Below are positions 1 through 11,219 of a stretch of 64,000 nucleotides of DNA, piece by piece. This stretch comes from Styela clava (taxonomy: Eukaryota; Chordata; Ascidiacea; Stolidobranchia; Styelidae). Location: positions 20,481,383 to 20,545,382 of the forward strand of contig NC_135252.1 in NCBI RefSeq assembly GCF_964204865.1, given 5' to 3'. Both the position numbers and the translations under genes were made by a program. How positions within the stretch are numbered: position 1 is the first letter of the stretch; every line of letters begins with the position of its first letter. The notes beneath the pieces are model-generated. The model saw only the letters and a list, made by a program, of their open reading frames with translations. It was not told the origin of the DNA and ran no database searches.

Positions 1-320
1 CCATATCAACATACTAACCCAGTGTGTAATAAATTGGCTAAAAAATATCAAAACTGTATTAGTCTATTAACATATTAGCTTATGTCACATTCTAAGGTAT
101 TGAGAAAATCGCATTTTTGTAATAGTTAAATAAAAACCTACCTTAACTAATTTACCTAAAATAAGTTACCTAAAATAAAAACTAAAAGGTCCAGGTTTGT
201 AACCCCAAAATGGTCTATAAATACATAAATTCAGATAATTTCTAAAAAGTATGACTTGAGCTCCTTTGATTCTACTCGATTGGTGTCGTAAAAAATTTAT
301 TTGGTTTTTTTTTTGTTCAG

Positions 321-413
321 GAAAATTCAGATACGATCCAACTGGAAGTCCAATATTTGGATATACGCAAAATGACTGAAGATGTGTACAAAAAGTTAAA
401 AAGAATTGACACG
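321..413 (+). CDS. gene 1 B exon (31 codons)
   Basis: Acceptor tttgttcag, donor gtgggg (weak after GT). The reading contains LEVQYLDIRKMTEDVYKKL. It is almost identical to 2666-2758 and close to 41475-41567, where the donor is the stronger gtgaga. The first 320 bases are intron and repeat 2339-2658. Confidence 0.75.
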
Positions 414-3400
414 GTGGGGTGATTATTTTAAAATGTATTCCCTTTTGAAGCTTGCTACATTTGGACTTAGTTTCGTCAATTTTAATTTTCGTAGACCTGT
501 CTGTTACTTTCAATATTATAACGTTTTTTCTTCCCGTTGTATATATGATAAAATATAGACAATATTATTTAAATTATTATTTTTTCAATCATTACTGATT
601 ATGAATAATAAATGTTTTTAGTTAGAAAAGGCTGAGGTGGCAAGGAGGCAAGCCGAAGAGCAAAGAAAGAAAGATGATATGTCTCAAAAAGTGAAGAGAT
701 ACATCGACCGTGTCCAACGTCTTACTGTGTTTGAGCCTCTCACGTCTAGATTGACAAAGAACGATGAAGCTCGAATTCAATCTGAATGCATCAAAGCAAA
801 TCAGTTTTTAATTGCGGTACACGAACCTATTTGCTCAGAATCTTAAAATATCTAAAAAGGGTTTAAGCGTAATGTTGTGACGTCCAATATGGCCACATAC
901 GTTGGGACAAGTCATACAAAATTAGATTCTTTACTGGAATATTTTCAAGTCATTGTGGAAAATACCGCTAGTGTCAGTATTTGGCCTAAAGTTAGTTTTT
1001 CACCGTGTGGTTTTCATCACCAATATTCTGTCAAATATAATAAAACGTTTATTCATCTAATAGGAAAACTTGACTTCTACTGAAATTGAAAAAAAGTGTA
1101 GAGAACTAGAGGAATATGTTCAAATTATTTACAAGAAGTCGAAAACATGGGAAGAGGTATTTGATCTAGTTGTTGCTTGTTTTTTTTTTCCAAAATCAGT
1201 TCATGTGTTATATGTAATGTATATTATATCTTCGATCAAAAAAATGAATTTTTTTGAAATTCAATTGAGTTTAATATTCACGACTTATTAACCTGTAGAG
1301 TAGAGTTTTGTTTTCTCAAAATTTATACATATTCGCTACTTTCGAAATTTTTCTATGATTTTGTAATTTCGCTTTTAATGAGGATATATATGCGAATCCA
1401 ATCGGACATAGAATCTTGTTTTATGAGAATGGATTTGACGTGATTCGTTCAAATTTGATGAATTACAGAAAACTCTCAATGATATTTTTAATGCGTTACG
1501 GGCCAGAAAAATAGAGGCGAGATTTTACTATCTACGGTATTTGAATGTCTTGCACCATACCTGTAAATTCATTGGAGCAGTACTTATGTGGGAGAACTTT
1601 ATTTCCGAATATATGTTTAAATATTTATTACTAGGTGTAATTTAATTTCTTGGTACGTTCTGGGTCAAGATAGGTGTAATTGTGAGGAAGTTGTTACTGT
1701 AGAGCAGAGTAAAGTCAGTCAAATTATACCGAAATATTATCTGATTGGGAAAATGCACCCAAGCTAAATTGGTCGCAGAGTAGGGAAACAACATTCTGGC
1801 CATACTTAATCTACTAAAATAGTTGCATACCTTTTTTTTAAAGTAAAGTATTTATCACCAATTATTATTTTCCAAATAACTATGCCATTAACTAATAATT
1901 GAATGTTACTTTTCTCAGCAAAACTTCAAATTAAATATAGCTGAGGTTCTTACTAAATTATTCCTAGCTATATTTATATCAACTAGCCATTTTTAAAAAA
2001 CAATGAAATTTAATTTCGGGAAAGATCGAAGCTGAGCGTGAACGAGAGCGGGCAGAAACGATTAGAAAACGCGCGGAAGTAATCAACAATCTTCGAGCAT
2101 ACATTTCTGATGTCAAATCGCTGGTTGTATTCAAACAGTTCAAGAACAGATTGACTGAAGAAGATTTTAGATTGATATTTAGTCAATGTAACATCGCAGA
2201 AAGACATATCAGGGTGAATATCGCGTTATTGTTCCATCTTATACTTCACTATGACTTTGCACTATACGAGCAGCTGTTACTTTGTAGTTAGAGGACGTGA
2301 CTATGTTGGTATTAAAGGTTGAAATCTTTATTGAAATGCCATATCAACATACTAACCCAGTGTGTAATGAATTGGCTAAAAAATATCATAACTGTATTAG
2401 TCTATTAACATATTAGCTTATGTCACATTCTAAGGTATTGAGAAAATCGCATTTTTGTAATAGTTAAATAAAAACCTACCTTAACTATTTTACCTAAAAT
2501 AAGTTACCTAAAATAAAAACTAAAAGGTCCAGGTTTGTAACCCCAAAACGGTTTATAAATACATAAATCAGACCATTTCTGAAAAATATGACTTGAGCTC
2601 CTTTGTTTCTACTTGATTGGTGTTGTAAATTATTTAATTGTTTTTTTTTTGTTATTTTTGTTCAGGAAAATTCAGATACGATCCAACTGGAAGTCCAATA
2701 TTTGGATATACGCAAAATGACTGAACATGTGTACAAAAAGTTGGAAAGAATTGACACGGTGGGGTGATTATTCTAAAATGTAATTCCTTTTGAAGCTTGC
2801 TACATTTGTACTTAGTTTCGTCAATTTTACTTTTCGTAGACCTGTCTGTTACTTTTAATATTATAACGTTTTTTCTTCTCGTTTCATATATGATAAAATA
2901 TAGACAATATTATTTAAATTATTATTTTTTCAATCATTACTGATTATGAATATTAAATGTTTTTAGTTAGAAAAGGCTGAGGTGGCAAGGAGGCAAGCTG
3001 AAGAGCGAATAAAGAAAGCTGAAATGTCTCAAAAACTGAAGAATTACATCGACCGTGTCCAACGTCTTACTGTGTTTGAGCCTCTCACGTCTAGATTGAC
3101 AAAACACGATGAGGATCGAATTCAATCTGAATGCATCAAAGCAAATCAGTTTTTAATTGCGGTACACAAACCTATTTGCTCAGAATCTTAAAATATCAAA
3201 AAAGGGTTTAAGCGTAATGTTGTGACGTCCAATATGGCCACATACGTTGGGAAGTCATACAAAATTAGATTCTTAACTGGAATATTTTCAAGTCATTGTA
3301 GAAAATACCGCTAGTGTCAGTATTTGGCCTAAAGTTAGTTTTTCACCGTGTGGTTTTTATCACCAATATTCTGTCAAATATAATAAAACGTTTATTCACC

Positions 3401-5633
3401 TAATAGGAAAACTTGACTTCTGCTGAAATTGAAAAAAAGTGTAGAGAACTAGAGGAATATGTTCAAATTATTTACAAGAAGTTGGAAACAAGGGAGGAGG
3501 TATTTGATCTAGTTGTTGCTTGTTTATTCCAAAATTAGTTCATGTGTTATATGTAATGTATATTATATCTTCGATCAAAAAAATGAATTTTTTTGAAATT
3601 CAATTGAGTTTATTATTCACGACTTTTTAACCTGTAGAGTAGATCTTTTGTTTTCTCAAAATTTATACATATTCGCTACTTTCCAAATTTTTCTATAATT
3701 TCGTAATTGTGCTATTAATGAGAATATATCTGCGAATCCAATCGGACATAGAATCTTGTTTTATGGGAATGGATTTGACGTGATTGTTCGCTAAAATTTA
3801 GTGATTGAGATGTTAGCTTGTTCGTTCGTTTTTTGTGTAAATCCTCCAACATATAGCTGTGTCCTTCACAGTATTGTTCAAACTTTTTCAAGTAAAGCGG
3901 TGTTACTGATCTACTGATTCTAAAAATGAGCCTATACGTACAATTCTTAGTGCTCCAGTCTTTACATATTAACTCTTCTATCAGAAATCTTTCGATATTT
4001 GGTTGATGGCTCTGGATCTCGCTTTGAGCAGTTTAACATAAAAGTATTATTTCAGAAGTTTCCTTTTGTCTTATCTAAGCTTATCTAAGTGCATAAATTA
4101 CTGGAAACAGTTAGTTATTCACAAGAGAGGAAAAGATAAAATAACGGATAGTATTTCAACAAAATAGTTGAGATGTACACGGATGCTGAGAATTGGTTTC
4201 TGGTTTCCTATGTATGTATAGGACACGTCCTTTTAATAAAATAATATTAACATTAATATTTTAATATCAATGTTAAAGTTGCAAAGCAACTGTTCTAGCT
4301 TTTATGAATTTTAAACAAAAATAGACGCAGTTTTTTTATTCCTATTTTAGAAAGATATTTCGCAGAAAGAACTTAGAGATAAACGTGAGGACTTAGAAAC
4401 AGTTGCTTCTAAAATTTTAAAGAGTATGCAAGATGAGAAACAGGTGACAACTTAATTATAATAATTCTGTGAATATGACACCTTAGTCTTTATACTATAT
4501 ATAATTCGTGTATTAGGTCCTTCAGCACATCATTTTATGGTCAACGTCTGTTTATGATCGAGTTTCACAGATACTCGTGAAAGTTCGTTTCAATTTCAAA
4601 GATCAAATGAACAAACGAAAATATTTAAAATTAGACATGTGACAGCATGTCTCTTGTAACATTTTAATTCAATCAGAATAAGAAAGACATATTTTGATAT
4701 TGATATTTTTTTTTCATCGAAATGAGTCGTTTTTTATATTGTTCGTAATCACAGAAACGTGATCGAAAAATAGTCAGAGAAGCCGATGAATGTCGAATGT
4801 TTATCAGTCGTGTCAGATCCTTTGCTGTTTTTGGAGAACAACGAAACAAACTCACGTCAGAGGATATAAAGTCAATAACAAGAAAATGTAATGAATTAAA
4901 AGGATGGCTTAGTTCATACCCAGTGAGAAATTTTTCTAATTCTTAGGTTAAATATTTCTCTTCATATATTTATTTTTCTGTTTCTACTGACATCAATTTT
5001 AAATATCACACTTTGCATAAAACTTAAAAAAAGAAATAAAATTATTTTTAGATTACTGAGGATGAAATAGAGAAACGAAGAACGGAATTAATAGAGTTTG
5101 TAGAAAGATTGAGAAACCGAATAAAAAAAGAACAACAAGTATAGTTTTTATATTATAATCATAAAACTCAGTAGCACAAATTATTACAAGTCTTCTAAAA
5201 AGAAATTGAATTGCCTTCCTCATTAAATCTGACTACCTAAAGGCAGTTTTTGCGGGTAATATTTGGAACGGGATTCTTGTTGCGTATACTATTCAAAATA
5301 ATATTTATCAAAAAATTTTGCTATTAAGACCAATAGGTAATATTTTCAGAAGTGTCGTATAATGTGATAAACTTATTATTTTAATCTAAAACAGTGAGAA
5401 ACGCAGATGAAATGAACAATTTTGTAACCAAAATATATGGCATCTTAGTAATACACTGATCAAATCATATTTTATGAAAAGCACTAATGAAAAGAAGCAA
5501 GCTGAATTGAAACAAACGGAACTACTTTAAACAGCCAAATCGTGATTGTCTCCTTGATCAATTGACACAAAGATTCATTATCGAAGAAGAAAATAAAAAG
5601 AAGAAAAAGATTCAAAAATCATTTGCAACATAG
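321..5633 (+). CDS. Array gene 1, 3' part: Hsp70-lid-like A/B exon repeats
   Basis: Multi-exon gene running in from the left edge. Exons read directly: 321-413, 622-816, 1064-1156, 2025-2213, 2666-2758, 2967-3161, 3407-3499, 4351-4443, 4755-4922, 5052-5138, with 5535-5633 as a possible last exon. Each starts and ends between codons. A exons carry a Y.D/S.V helix and a DE/ED..I...C motif; B exons carry a charged helix such as CRELEEYV. Together they resemble the helical lid of Hsp70 (superfamily similarity judged by eye). No ATPase domain, signal peptide or membrane segment is seen. Two exon relics (1447-1516, 4080-4211) lie inside. The exon order matches 40.3-43.9 kb of gene 2, so this is a paralogue. 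Gene 2 has its own start exon at 21157, so gene 1 should end before that. Function unknown; a scaffold or protein-binding role is only a guess. Confidence 0.65.
622..816 (+). CDS. gene 1 A exon (65 codons)
   Basis: Acceptor tgtttttag, donor gtacac. A charged N-terminal helix (VARRQAEEQRKK) leads to YIDRVQRLTVF and LTKNDEARIQSEC...FL, the position of the DK..I..KC...WL stretch of an Hsp70 lid. Near-duplicate of 2967-3161; homologue at 41790-41984. Confidence 0.8.
1064..1156 (+). CDS. gene 1 B exon (31 codons)
   Basis: Acceptor catctaatag, donor gtattt. Reads ENLTSTEIEKKCRELEEYV and then YKKSKTWEE. This is one of the clearest matches to the second half of an Hsp70 lid (charged helix, KELE core, then a II..Y segment). 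Copies at 3407-3499 and 42456-42548. Confidence 0.8.
1447..1516 (+). pseudogene. truncated B exon relic at a recombination junction
   Basis: The 3' two thirds of a B exon (cf. 40299-40394) with its acceptor and first codons missing. The sequence to the left matches the intron after exon 3407-3499, so the join at about 1441-1452 looks like an unequal crossover breakpoint. The base pair after the exon is GC rather than GT. Unlikely to be spliced in. Confidence 0.7.
2025..2213 (+). CDS. gene 1 A exon (63 codons)
   Basis: Reads IEAERERERAETIRKRAE, then YISDVKSLVVF and LTEEDFRLIFSQC, with no stop codon. Donor gtgaat. The acceptor (gggaaag) is purine-rich and poor, yet the homologue at 40882 is bounded at the same place. 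That copy is frameshifted; this one is intact. Confidence 0.65.
2666..2758 (+). CDS. gene 1 B exon (31 codons), tandem copy
   Basis: Acceptor ttgttcag, donor gtgggg. Differs from 321-413 at only a few positions (EHVYKKLERI for EDVYKKLKRI). It lies in the second copy of a 2.3-kb tandem duplication. Confidence 0.75.
2967..3161 (+). CDS. gene 1 A exon (65 codons), tandem copy
   Basis: Acceptor tgtttttag, donor gtacac. Same length as 622-816. Replacements cluster in the charged N-terminal helix (EERIKKAEMSQKLKNYI) and the loop (TKHDEDRIQSEC); the core YIDRVQRLTVF is unchanged. Confidence 0.8.
3407..3499 (+). CDS. gene 1 B exon (31 codons), tandem copy
   Basis: Acceptor acctaatag, donor gtattt. 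Reads ENLTSAEIEKKCRELEEYV and ends YKKLETREE, closer to 42456-42548 than its twin at 1064-1156. Confidence 0.8.
4080..4211 (+). pseudogene. decayed A exon relic
   Basis: Matches the 3' two thirds of A exon 42965-43150 (INYWKQ..., then CTDAENWFLVSY) up to the same donor gtatgt. A one-base deletion after 'acggat' shifts the frame, and no recognisable 5' part remains. It fills the slot the synteny with gene 2 predicts. Confidence 0.7.
4351..4443 (+). CDS. gene 1 B exon (31 codons)
   Basis: Acceptor cctattttag, donor gtgaca. Reads KDISQKELRDKREDLETV and ends SMQDEKQ. Homologue at 43228-43320. Confidence 0.75.
4755..4922 (+). CDS. gene 1 A exon (56 codons)
   Basis: Acceptor cgtaatcacag, donor gtgaga. 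Contains FISRVRSFAVF and LTSEDIKSITRKCNELKGWL. It keeps the Trp-Leu pair found at this place in Hsp70 lids, where most array exons have Phe-Leu. Gene 2 lacks an equivalent between 43320 and 43772. Confidence 0.75.
5052..5138 (+). CDS. gene 1 B exon (29 codons)
   Basis: Acceptor attatttttag, donor gtatag. Reads ITEDEIEKRRTELIEFV and ends KKEQQ. Duplicated with flanking intron at 7220-7306; equivalent in gene 2 at 43772-43858. Confidence 0.75.
5535..5633 (+). CDS. possible terminal exon of gene 1
   Basis: After a weak acceptor (tttaaacag) the phase-0 frame runs 32 codons to TAG, ending in a lysine-rich tail (EEENKKKKKIQKSFAT). It resembles no other array exon. An AATAAA lies 90 bases downstream, and gene 2 starts independently at 21157, so gene 1 needs an end near here. 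Phase and position fit, but nothing else supports it. Confidence 0.3.
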   Translation, partial: PNRDCLLDQLTQRFIIEEENKKKKKIQKSFAT

Positions 5634-5722
5634 CCGATGATGTGTTGCCCGGTGACGCCCCCACCGAAACATATGCCCCCTGTGTTTATATAACTTAGAA
5701 TCTGAGTTTTATTGTGGCTTTA

Positions 5723-5728
5723 AATAAA
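5723..5728 (+). terminator. candidate polyadenylation signal of gene 1
   Basis: AATAAA followed by a T-rich tract, 90 bases after the candidate stop at 5633. It is the only such signal closely following the last exons of gene 1. Confidence 0.35.
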
Positions 5729-7219
5729 GATTTTTTCTGTTTTTTTTTTTTTAATTTTTATTATGTATATTCATGCTTGCATTATACCCCCAAATTTTTA
5801 AAACCCATAATTAAAATTGAGAATTTCGTAATCGTACAATTTACAGCAAATTAGGATGTATAGATTTAGAATGACTTTGTTTCAGGTAATTAGTCGTACC
5901 TAATTTTTGAATTTTGTAAATTTCTTGTTTTTGTTTGAATACCCCATGCTTTTTTAGATTATTAACATTAAATTAGTTTGCGTAATCTGGTTACTAAAAA
6001 AGTTAGGAGGGTTTTATCGTAATATTGAAGTTGAAGTAACCTAGCTTAGAATAGAACAACAATGTCTTGATATCATCAATAAACATATGAAAATGTACCC
6101 TGTTTTGTATTATTGTGTTGATATTTTTTAGTTGGGAAAATGAAAGAATTTCTGTAGTTGCGTTGGCGAAATATTCTTGAAAAGAAATCAGCATAGAATT
6201 GTCTTGACAATTTCTAAGAAACTTCAAATGAACGGAACGATAGATAATAAAGGAGATAACTTTAAGTGAAGCTACACAGACGAGTTATTTATATTTTTTC
6301 TCATTTTTTATATGGAATATTTGTTGACTCACTAGCAAAATCTGGAGTTAAGGATATGCCTCAGTGAATGCCGGACACAGCAAAGTTTGAGGATTTCATG
6401 TACGAACATTGGAATTTTGACATCTTTTCATTTAAAAATATTACAATCAATTTATTTTTTTTTTAATCTGATATTCAATCGTGGGTTAGCGCAATATTCC
6501 AATAACAAATTACAGAAGTTCAACAATTAAAATTTATTTTTTGTTCGTTTTCACAAAACATACTTTTAAAGATGGATTATCACGCAAAAAATTTTGTGGC
6601 GAATTTGATTTTATATATTTTTTTAAAATGTTTGGCATTTACCGTTAACATAAAGTGGACTTCGTTTGCGAGAATTGAATTTTCAAAAGACAACCCTGCC
6701 AAAATCGAACGCAAATTAGTATGTTCTCTTGACGACGAAGTAGTGAGAACTCGTCGGCGTAATTTTGCGTTGAGTCAAGGATATTTTTTGCGTTTTGTGT
6801 ATTTATTTTGAAGCGTATGCAAATTCTATTGCATTTGAAAAACGCTTCTGTGGTTTATATACATACCAATATCTTCAAATAATATCATTGCATCATAATT
6901 AATTACAGTGAATTCAACTAATCGAGGTCAAGATGTACTCGAGTTCTGTGCTGGATCTTTTGCTGCAACATATTTTCCAACGAAATAATGCATACCAGAC
7001 AATTCATTGTCTTGAATCATCTAGATTTTATAATTTATGTGGGTTTATTCTAATTCTGTGACTAGTTTTTTGTTATATTGCCGGTATACATACATTGAAT
7101 TAGCATAATTCGTATGTTAAAAATTACTATTTAAATATTTATTTTCCTGTTTCTACTGACATCAAATGTAAATATCACACTTTGCATGGAACTTAAAAAA
7201 AAATTAAAATTATCTTTAG
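5729..7219. other. no gene recognised
   Basis: AT-rich DNA. An open frame at 6572-6811 (79 codons) has no recognisable motif. From about 7130 the sequence repeats the intron that precedes exon 5052-5138. Confidence 0.5.
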
Positions 7220-7306
7220 ATTACTGAGGATGAAATAGAGCAACAAAGATCGGGATTAATGGAGTTTGTAGAAAGATTGAGAAATCGAATAAAAGAAGAA
7301 CAACAA
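7220..7306 (+). pseudogene. duplicate B exon, probably orphaned
   Basis: Intact 29-codon B exon (ITEDEIEQQRSGLMEFVERL) with acceptor tatctttag and donor gtatag, duplicated from 5052-5138 with its flanks. It lies downstream of gene 1's likely end. The following 200 bases resemble a decayed copy of 5500-5600. It could still be used by a long gene 1 transcript. Confidence 0.45.
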
Positions 7307-7888
7307 GTATAGTTTTTATATTATAATCCTAAACCTCAGTCGCAAAATGAAAGAAAATAACCGGTAAATATCAAATCTTTTAAAGTACCGGTAATCTAGC
7401 TGCTCTCATTGAAATCGTGCCAAATTCGCTGACCAATCGCTAAAATGCGATCAATCTGTCATAAAATTCGAAAGCTATCGATCCAATTATTAAAAAGAAA
7501 GACGATCTTTTTCAAGAATAATATCAACAACAGCAACAGCAACGATTTAACACAACGATTCATAGATCCACTGCATATCCAATAATATGTAGCACAAAAT
7601 GTTGGGTAGAGAAAACATAAAAACTGTTGGGAAAATCGTAAATAAGTGTAGAAAGAGAGAAATTATCGATGTGATGCTTCTGAAATTCTAATAAAATATC
7701 GTATCACATGGAAATAAAAATAATAGCTTACTATCCTAGCTACTTCACCCCTATTTTCAATTTATGAAAAAAAGTGAAATTAATAGATCTATGAGTAGCG
7801 AAGGAAATCAAGTATTTTAACAGCAACTACAATTTAACAATACGGTCATCCATCTTGTAAAGGTGCAATTTTGTATAAATTAACTCAC

Positions 7889-7965
7889 CCATACTCCCTC
7901 GTTTACTTCGTTGTACTTGGCGATAATTTTTTCTTTGTTTGAATTCTTAATTAAATGTTGCAGAT
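7889..7965 (-). pseudogene. relic of the penultimate A exon, minus strand
   Basis: Read on the minus strand this gives NSNKEKIIAKYNEVNEGVW followed by a gtgagt donor. It matches the 3' half of exons 50279-50422 (+) and 55983-56126 (-). The 5' half is missing; a dispersed repeat starts at 7971. No matching final exon was found to its left. It implies that a third convergent copy once existed here. Confidence 0.7.
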
Positions 7966-7970
7966 CTTGA

Positions 7971-8250
7971 GATCGATAAGTATGTTGATAGGTATTTGTC
8001 TGTCTGTATGTCTGTGTGTTAGATGCACGCGATATCTCACGAAAGCGAGGTTGAATCTTCTCCAAATTTTGCATGTGCATTCATCATAGCTCGGATCAGT
8101 AGCCTATTGATATTGGATGGATTAGGTCTTATAATTAGCTAATAAGTTAATAAATAATTAATAATGGGGCACGCGGTGTCACTATAGAGTCATGAATCGA
8201 AACCGCAGTTTCGATCGATAAGTCTTCGGTCCCCGACCGATATTCTCGTT
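7971..8250. repeat. dispersed repeat R, copy 1
   Basis: Starts near a (gtct)n stretch followed by 'gatgcacgcgatatctcacg' and ends near 'tcgataagtcttcggt...ctcgt'. Copies at 14845-15132 and 26925-27220. No coding capacity seen. This copy truncates the exon relic at 7889. Confidence 0.75.
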
Positions 8251-8960
8251 TAGTTATTATTAGTTATGCTAAGACAGTGTTAAAATGTATACGTAAGTTA
8301 TCAAGCACCTGTAAATTCCTACCATGTATAATAATTTCAGTTGAGCACTAGCTCATATAAGGTTGTTGAATAGGTACGATGCGGTAATGTCAAGAAAGGC
8401 TAGACCTAAAAAAATATGCCACAAACAACGATACGGTATTTGTATGCTTGTATGGAAGGTTTATGACTTGAATATTCAGCAGACCTATACTACTATATAA
8501 GCTACAGCATATTTGATTCGGAAAATAATGACCGTTTTTGTAATGCACGTTTGTGAGAAAGAGGGGGGAATCACCAATTTTACTGATGTCAGTTGGTCCA
8601 AATTCATAAAGCCAATAAAAACGTGGGCAGCAACGATAAGTTATGCAGATGTTGAAGGAAATGAAGCGATTGAGAGGAGACAAATCATGTATCAAGTTGT
8701 AGGCTAACAGTTGATGTTTTAATAAATACAGGGCATTTCAGACTGTGATTTAAATGAATCAGTGTAGATATAGTCTAGCATGTAAGCTCTGCAGAACATA
8801 TATTGCTACTAAGCGTTTTCCACCTTTTATAGACTTCTCTGTCCTTCCCCCGAAATATATTGATCAAAAAATAATTTCATCATACTATATCCTTAGAATA
8901 TAACAGCACATTCACGCAACAATTCAATTTTTCAGGTAAAAAAGACAATCATATTACCCA
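8251..8960 (+). mobile_element. fragment of the long-TIR transposon also at 52-54 kb
   Basis: From 'gtttagttattattagtta' onward this matches 52284 (same strand) and the 53.7-54.5 kb segment (opposite strand). It carries an open stretch at 8513-8707 with FTDVSWSKFIKPIKTW. The inverted copy near 54.2 kb has a similar but more decayed version. It is probably the N-terminal end of a transposon-encoded protein; family unknown to me. Confidence 0.6.
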
Positions 8961-9246
8961 AAGCTGGAAAAAAAAATTAAAATGTAATTCATTTATGAGA
9001 TACCATGATAGTACTATATTGTAACGGACGTATCTTTTTGGACATATTGCTCATACCTGCTTTTATATATACCAGAGGTGGCAAACACATCGATCGCGAT
9101 CGACCGGTCGATCGCCACGTCTCGAGCAGTCGATCGCGTCTGATGTTGAATGAATTTATTAACATACCCCAAAAATTGCTTTGAACCATTTCGGAGTTTT
9201 AAAACAGGAAGAATACAGTAAACGTATACAGCGCGTGTGTCTTGAC

Positions 9247-10123
9247 CAGGGGTCTTAAAACCTAATTTACCTGGTGACCGCCGAGACGGAGCCTTAGTGA
9301 GTCCGGGCCGCAACCGTTTTTTCACAATAAAAGCATTAAACTTAAAAAGTTAAATCTTTTTCACTGTATTTCTATACGCAAAACATGTCAAAAATGTAAA
9401 GTGTGTAAGTAACTCCGCGATGGACCTTTCCCCGAGCATCTACTTCCTTGTTTATTCCGTAACATGGGCTAATCCGCAAGACGCAAAAAGTGACGTAACA
9501 ATAGACTTATTTGCATACGCTCAGACATTTGTCAATCAGAAATATTTTCAGGCATGTTTGTAAACATTACCTCGTTTTTGCATGCTATTTGTTAGTTTTA
9601 GGTTGTGTTTCAGAAATTCAAGTATGAATCAAAGAACTCAATGATCATTCTGATTGATTGGGCGTCGTGGCTTAATTGCTGCAATCAAAAGTCTAGAAAT
9701 AGCTGTGATAAACTTGGCTAAACTTCTCTATCGGTACTGTTGAAAAACAGGTTGTTGAATGTTTTGAATCGAAACGATGACGTGAAACATATAACCCAGT
9801 TTATAGGCTTCAACTCGCGAAGCCACCTCTAAAATAAGCACCAAGAATTTGCAATGGTAAAGTATAAGAAAATTTTCGGGGTGAAAGGTCCATCGAATAT
9901 CATGCCTACAGGTACGGTACTAGTAGGTTACCGTACCGCATATTCCTTTTGGGGAATAGATTATAAAATATTTCGTTTTTCTCTACTTGTCCTGATCATA
10001 TATTAAATGCATCAATCATTCTAACTGAACTGAGTGACTTGCGGGCCGCACTAACATTAAACTTTCGTACCAAGGCGGGAGCCGCAAACTATCGTCCTGC
10101 GGGCCGCGAGTTTGAGACCCCTG
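9247..10123. mobile_element. hAT-type element nested in 9073-10934
   Basis: Ends CAGGGGTCTTAAAACC and GAGTTTGAGACCCCTG, with a perfect 8-bp duplication gtcttgac on each side (9239-9246, 10124-10131). GGGCCGCA-rich sub-terminal parts. No coding region. Confidence 0.88.
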
Positions 10124-10292
10124 GTCTTGACTGACAAACGAATATGCAATTAGCTTCTGCAGTATGCGAAAGTAGATGTCTCACTCCAAGCGAGCAAAGA
10201 ATATCCCAATGAGGAAATTGTAAATTAGATACTGAAGTTTGAGCAGTCCGATACATTCATCGTTTGAGAATATTCATTTTCACGGTTTAGAT

Positions 10293-10608
10293 CACTGTTT
10301 CTCAACCAGGCGCCATGGCCCACCTTTGGGCCACAGAAACATTTTCAGGTGGGCCACATACCCATTGAAAATTTCTAGAGTTATTGATAAATCACTTTGA
10401 TCGTAGTAGCAATGAATGATGAGGCTGTTTTTGCCACTGAGTGTCCAATCTCATTTTATTTATTAAAGTTGAAGTGTATATCTTTATAAAAAGGATTTTT
10501 TTTCTATTTTTCCCGTGGTTTTTTCATTACATGAGTAATTTAATGTGCAACAACAATTTTTGTGCAAAATAAGTGGGCAATAAATGAAGAAAAGGTTAAG
10601 AACCACTG
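10293..10608. mobile_element. short hAT-type MITE nested in 9073-10934
   Basis: Ends CACTGTTTCTCAACC and GGTTAAGAACCACTG, flanked by gtttagat/gtctagat (one mismatch). Non-coding, 316 bp. A diverged relative lies at about 11220-11497. Confidence 0.8.
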
Positions 10609-11219
10609 GTCTAGATATTACTTGAATACTTGACAGGGTTTCTTGAGGCATTTCTAACACTTACGATTAAAAATTAGGCAGGCCATATATCTGAATGATT
10701 CGAATAAATCTTAAATAAATGATGAAACATTTACTCCAGGTACAATTAAATAATCAAATTAATAACTTCAATGGAACATGAAAAATAAAAAATTTGTGTC
10801 GATTTTATTAAGAATTCGCCTAGTAATAGGCCTAGCCATTCGTTTAAGTGTATGACCTTATTACCGATCAGTCGATCGCGAACTATTTTGAAGATTTCTG
10901 TCGATCGCGGCCGAAAGCAGGTTGGCCACCTCTGATATATACCATGGTCCATGACACTGTGAATATGCCACACTTAAAACATCTGAACTATACTTATACA
11001 GAATTACACTTTTAAGTTTCACCCTTGATAGAATAAAATAACAATCTGAATAGCATATTTTACAAAAAATAATAAAAAATTCAAATACTTGCGGTAGCAC
11101 TGAACAAAAAAAACAAAACTTTGTAACTACACATTTTGACGTTTTCACGCCTTCTTAGTTTAAAATGAAATCGGTCTCCAACTTATGAAAATTCGAAAGA
11201 GTATTCGGGAAAAGTCCCA

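Larger units (their letters stand above)
9073..10934. mobile_element. non-autonomous hAT-type element (outer of a nested set)
   Basis: Ends CAGAGGTGGCAAAC... and ...GGTTGGCCACCTCTG form terminal inverted repeats, flanked by a perfect 8-bp target duplication, atatatac (9065-9072 and 10935-10942). Sub-terminal GATCGCGATCGACC-type palindromes are present at both ends. It contains two later insertions (9247-10123, 10293-10608). No transposase is visible. Confidence 0.85.

Noticed and set aside
6572..6811. 79-codon open frame between gene 1 and the relic at 7.9 kb
   Set aside because: No motif, and no splice or copy evidence. Chance frames of this size are common in AT-rich DNA.
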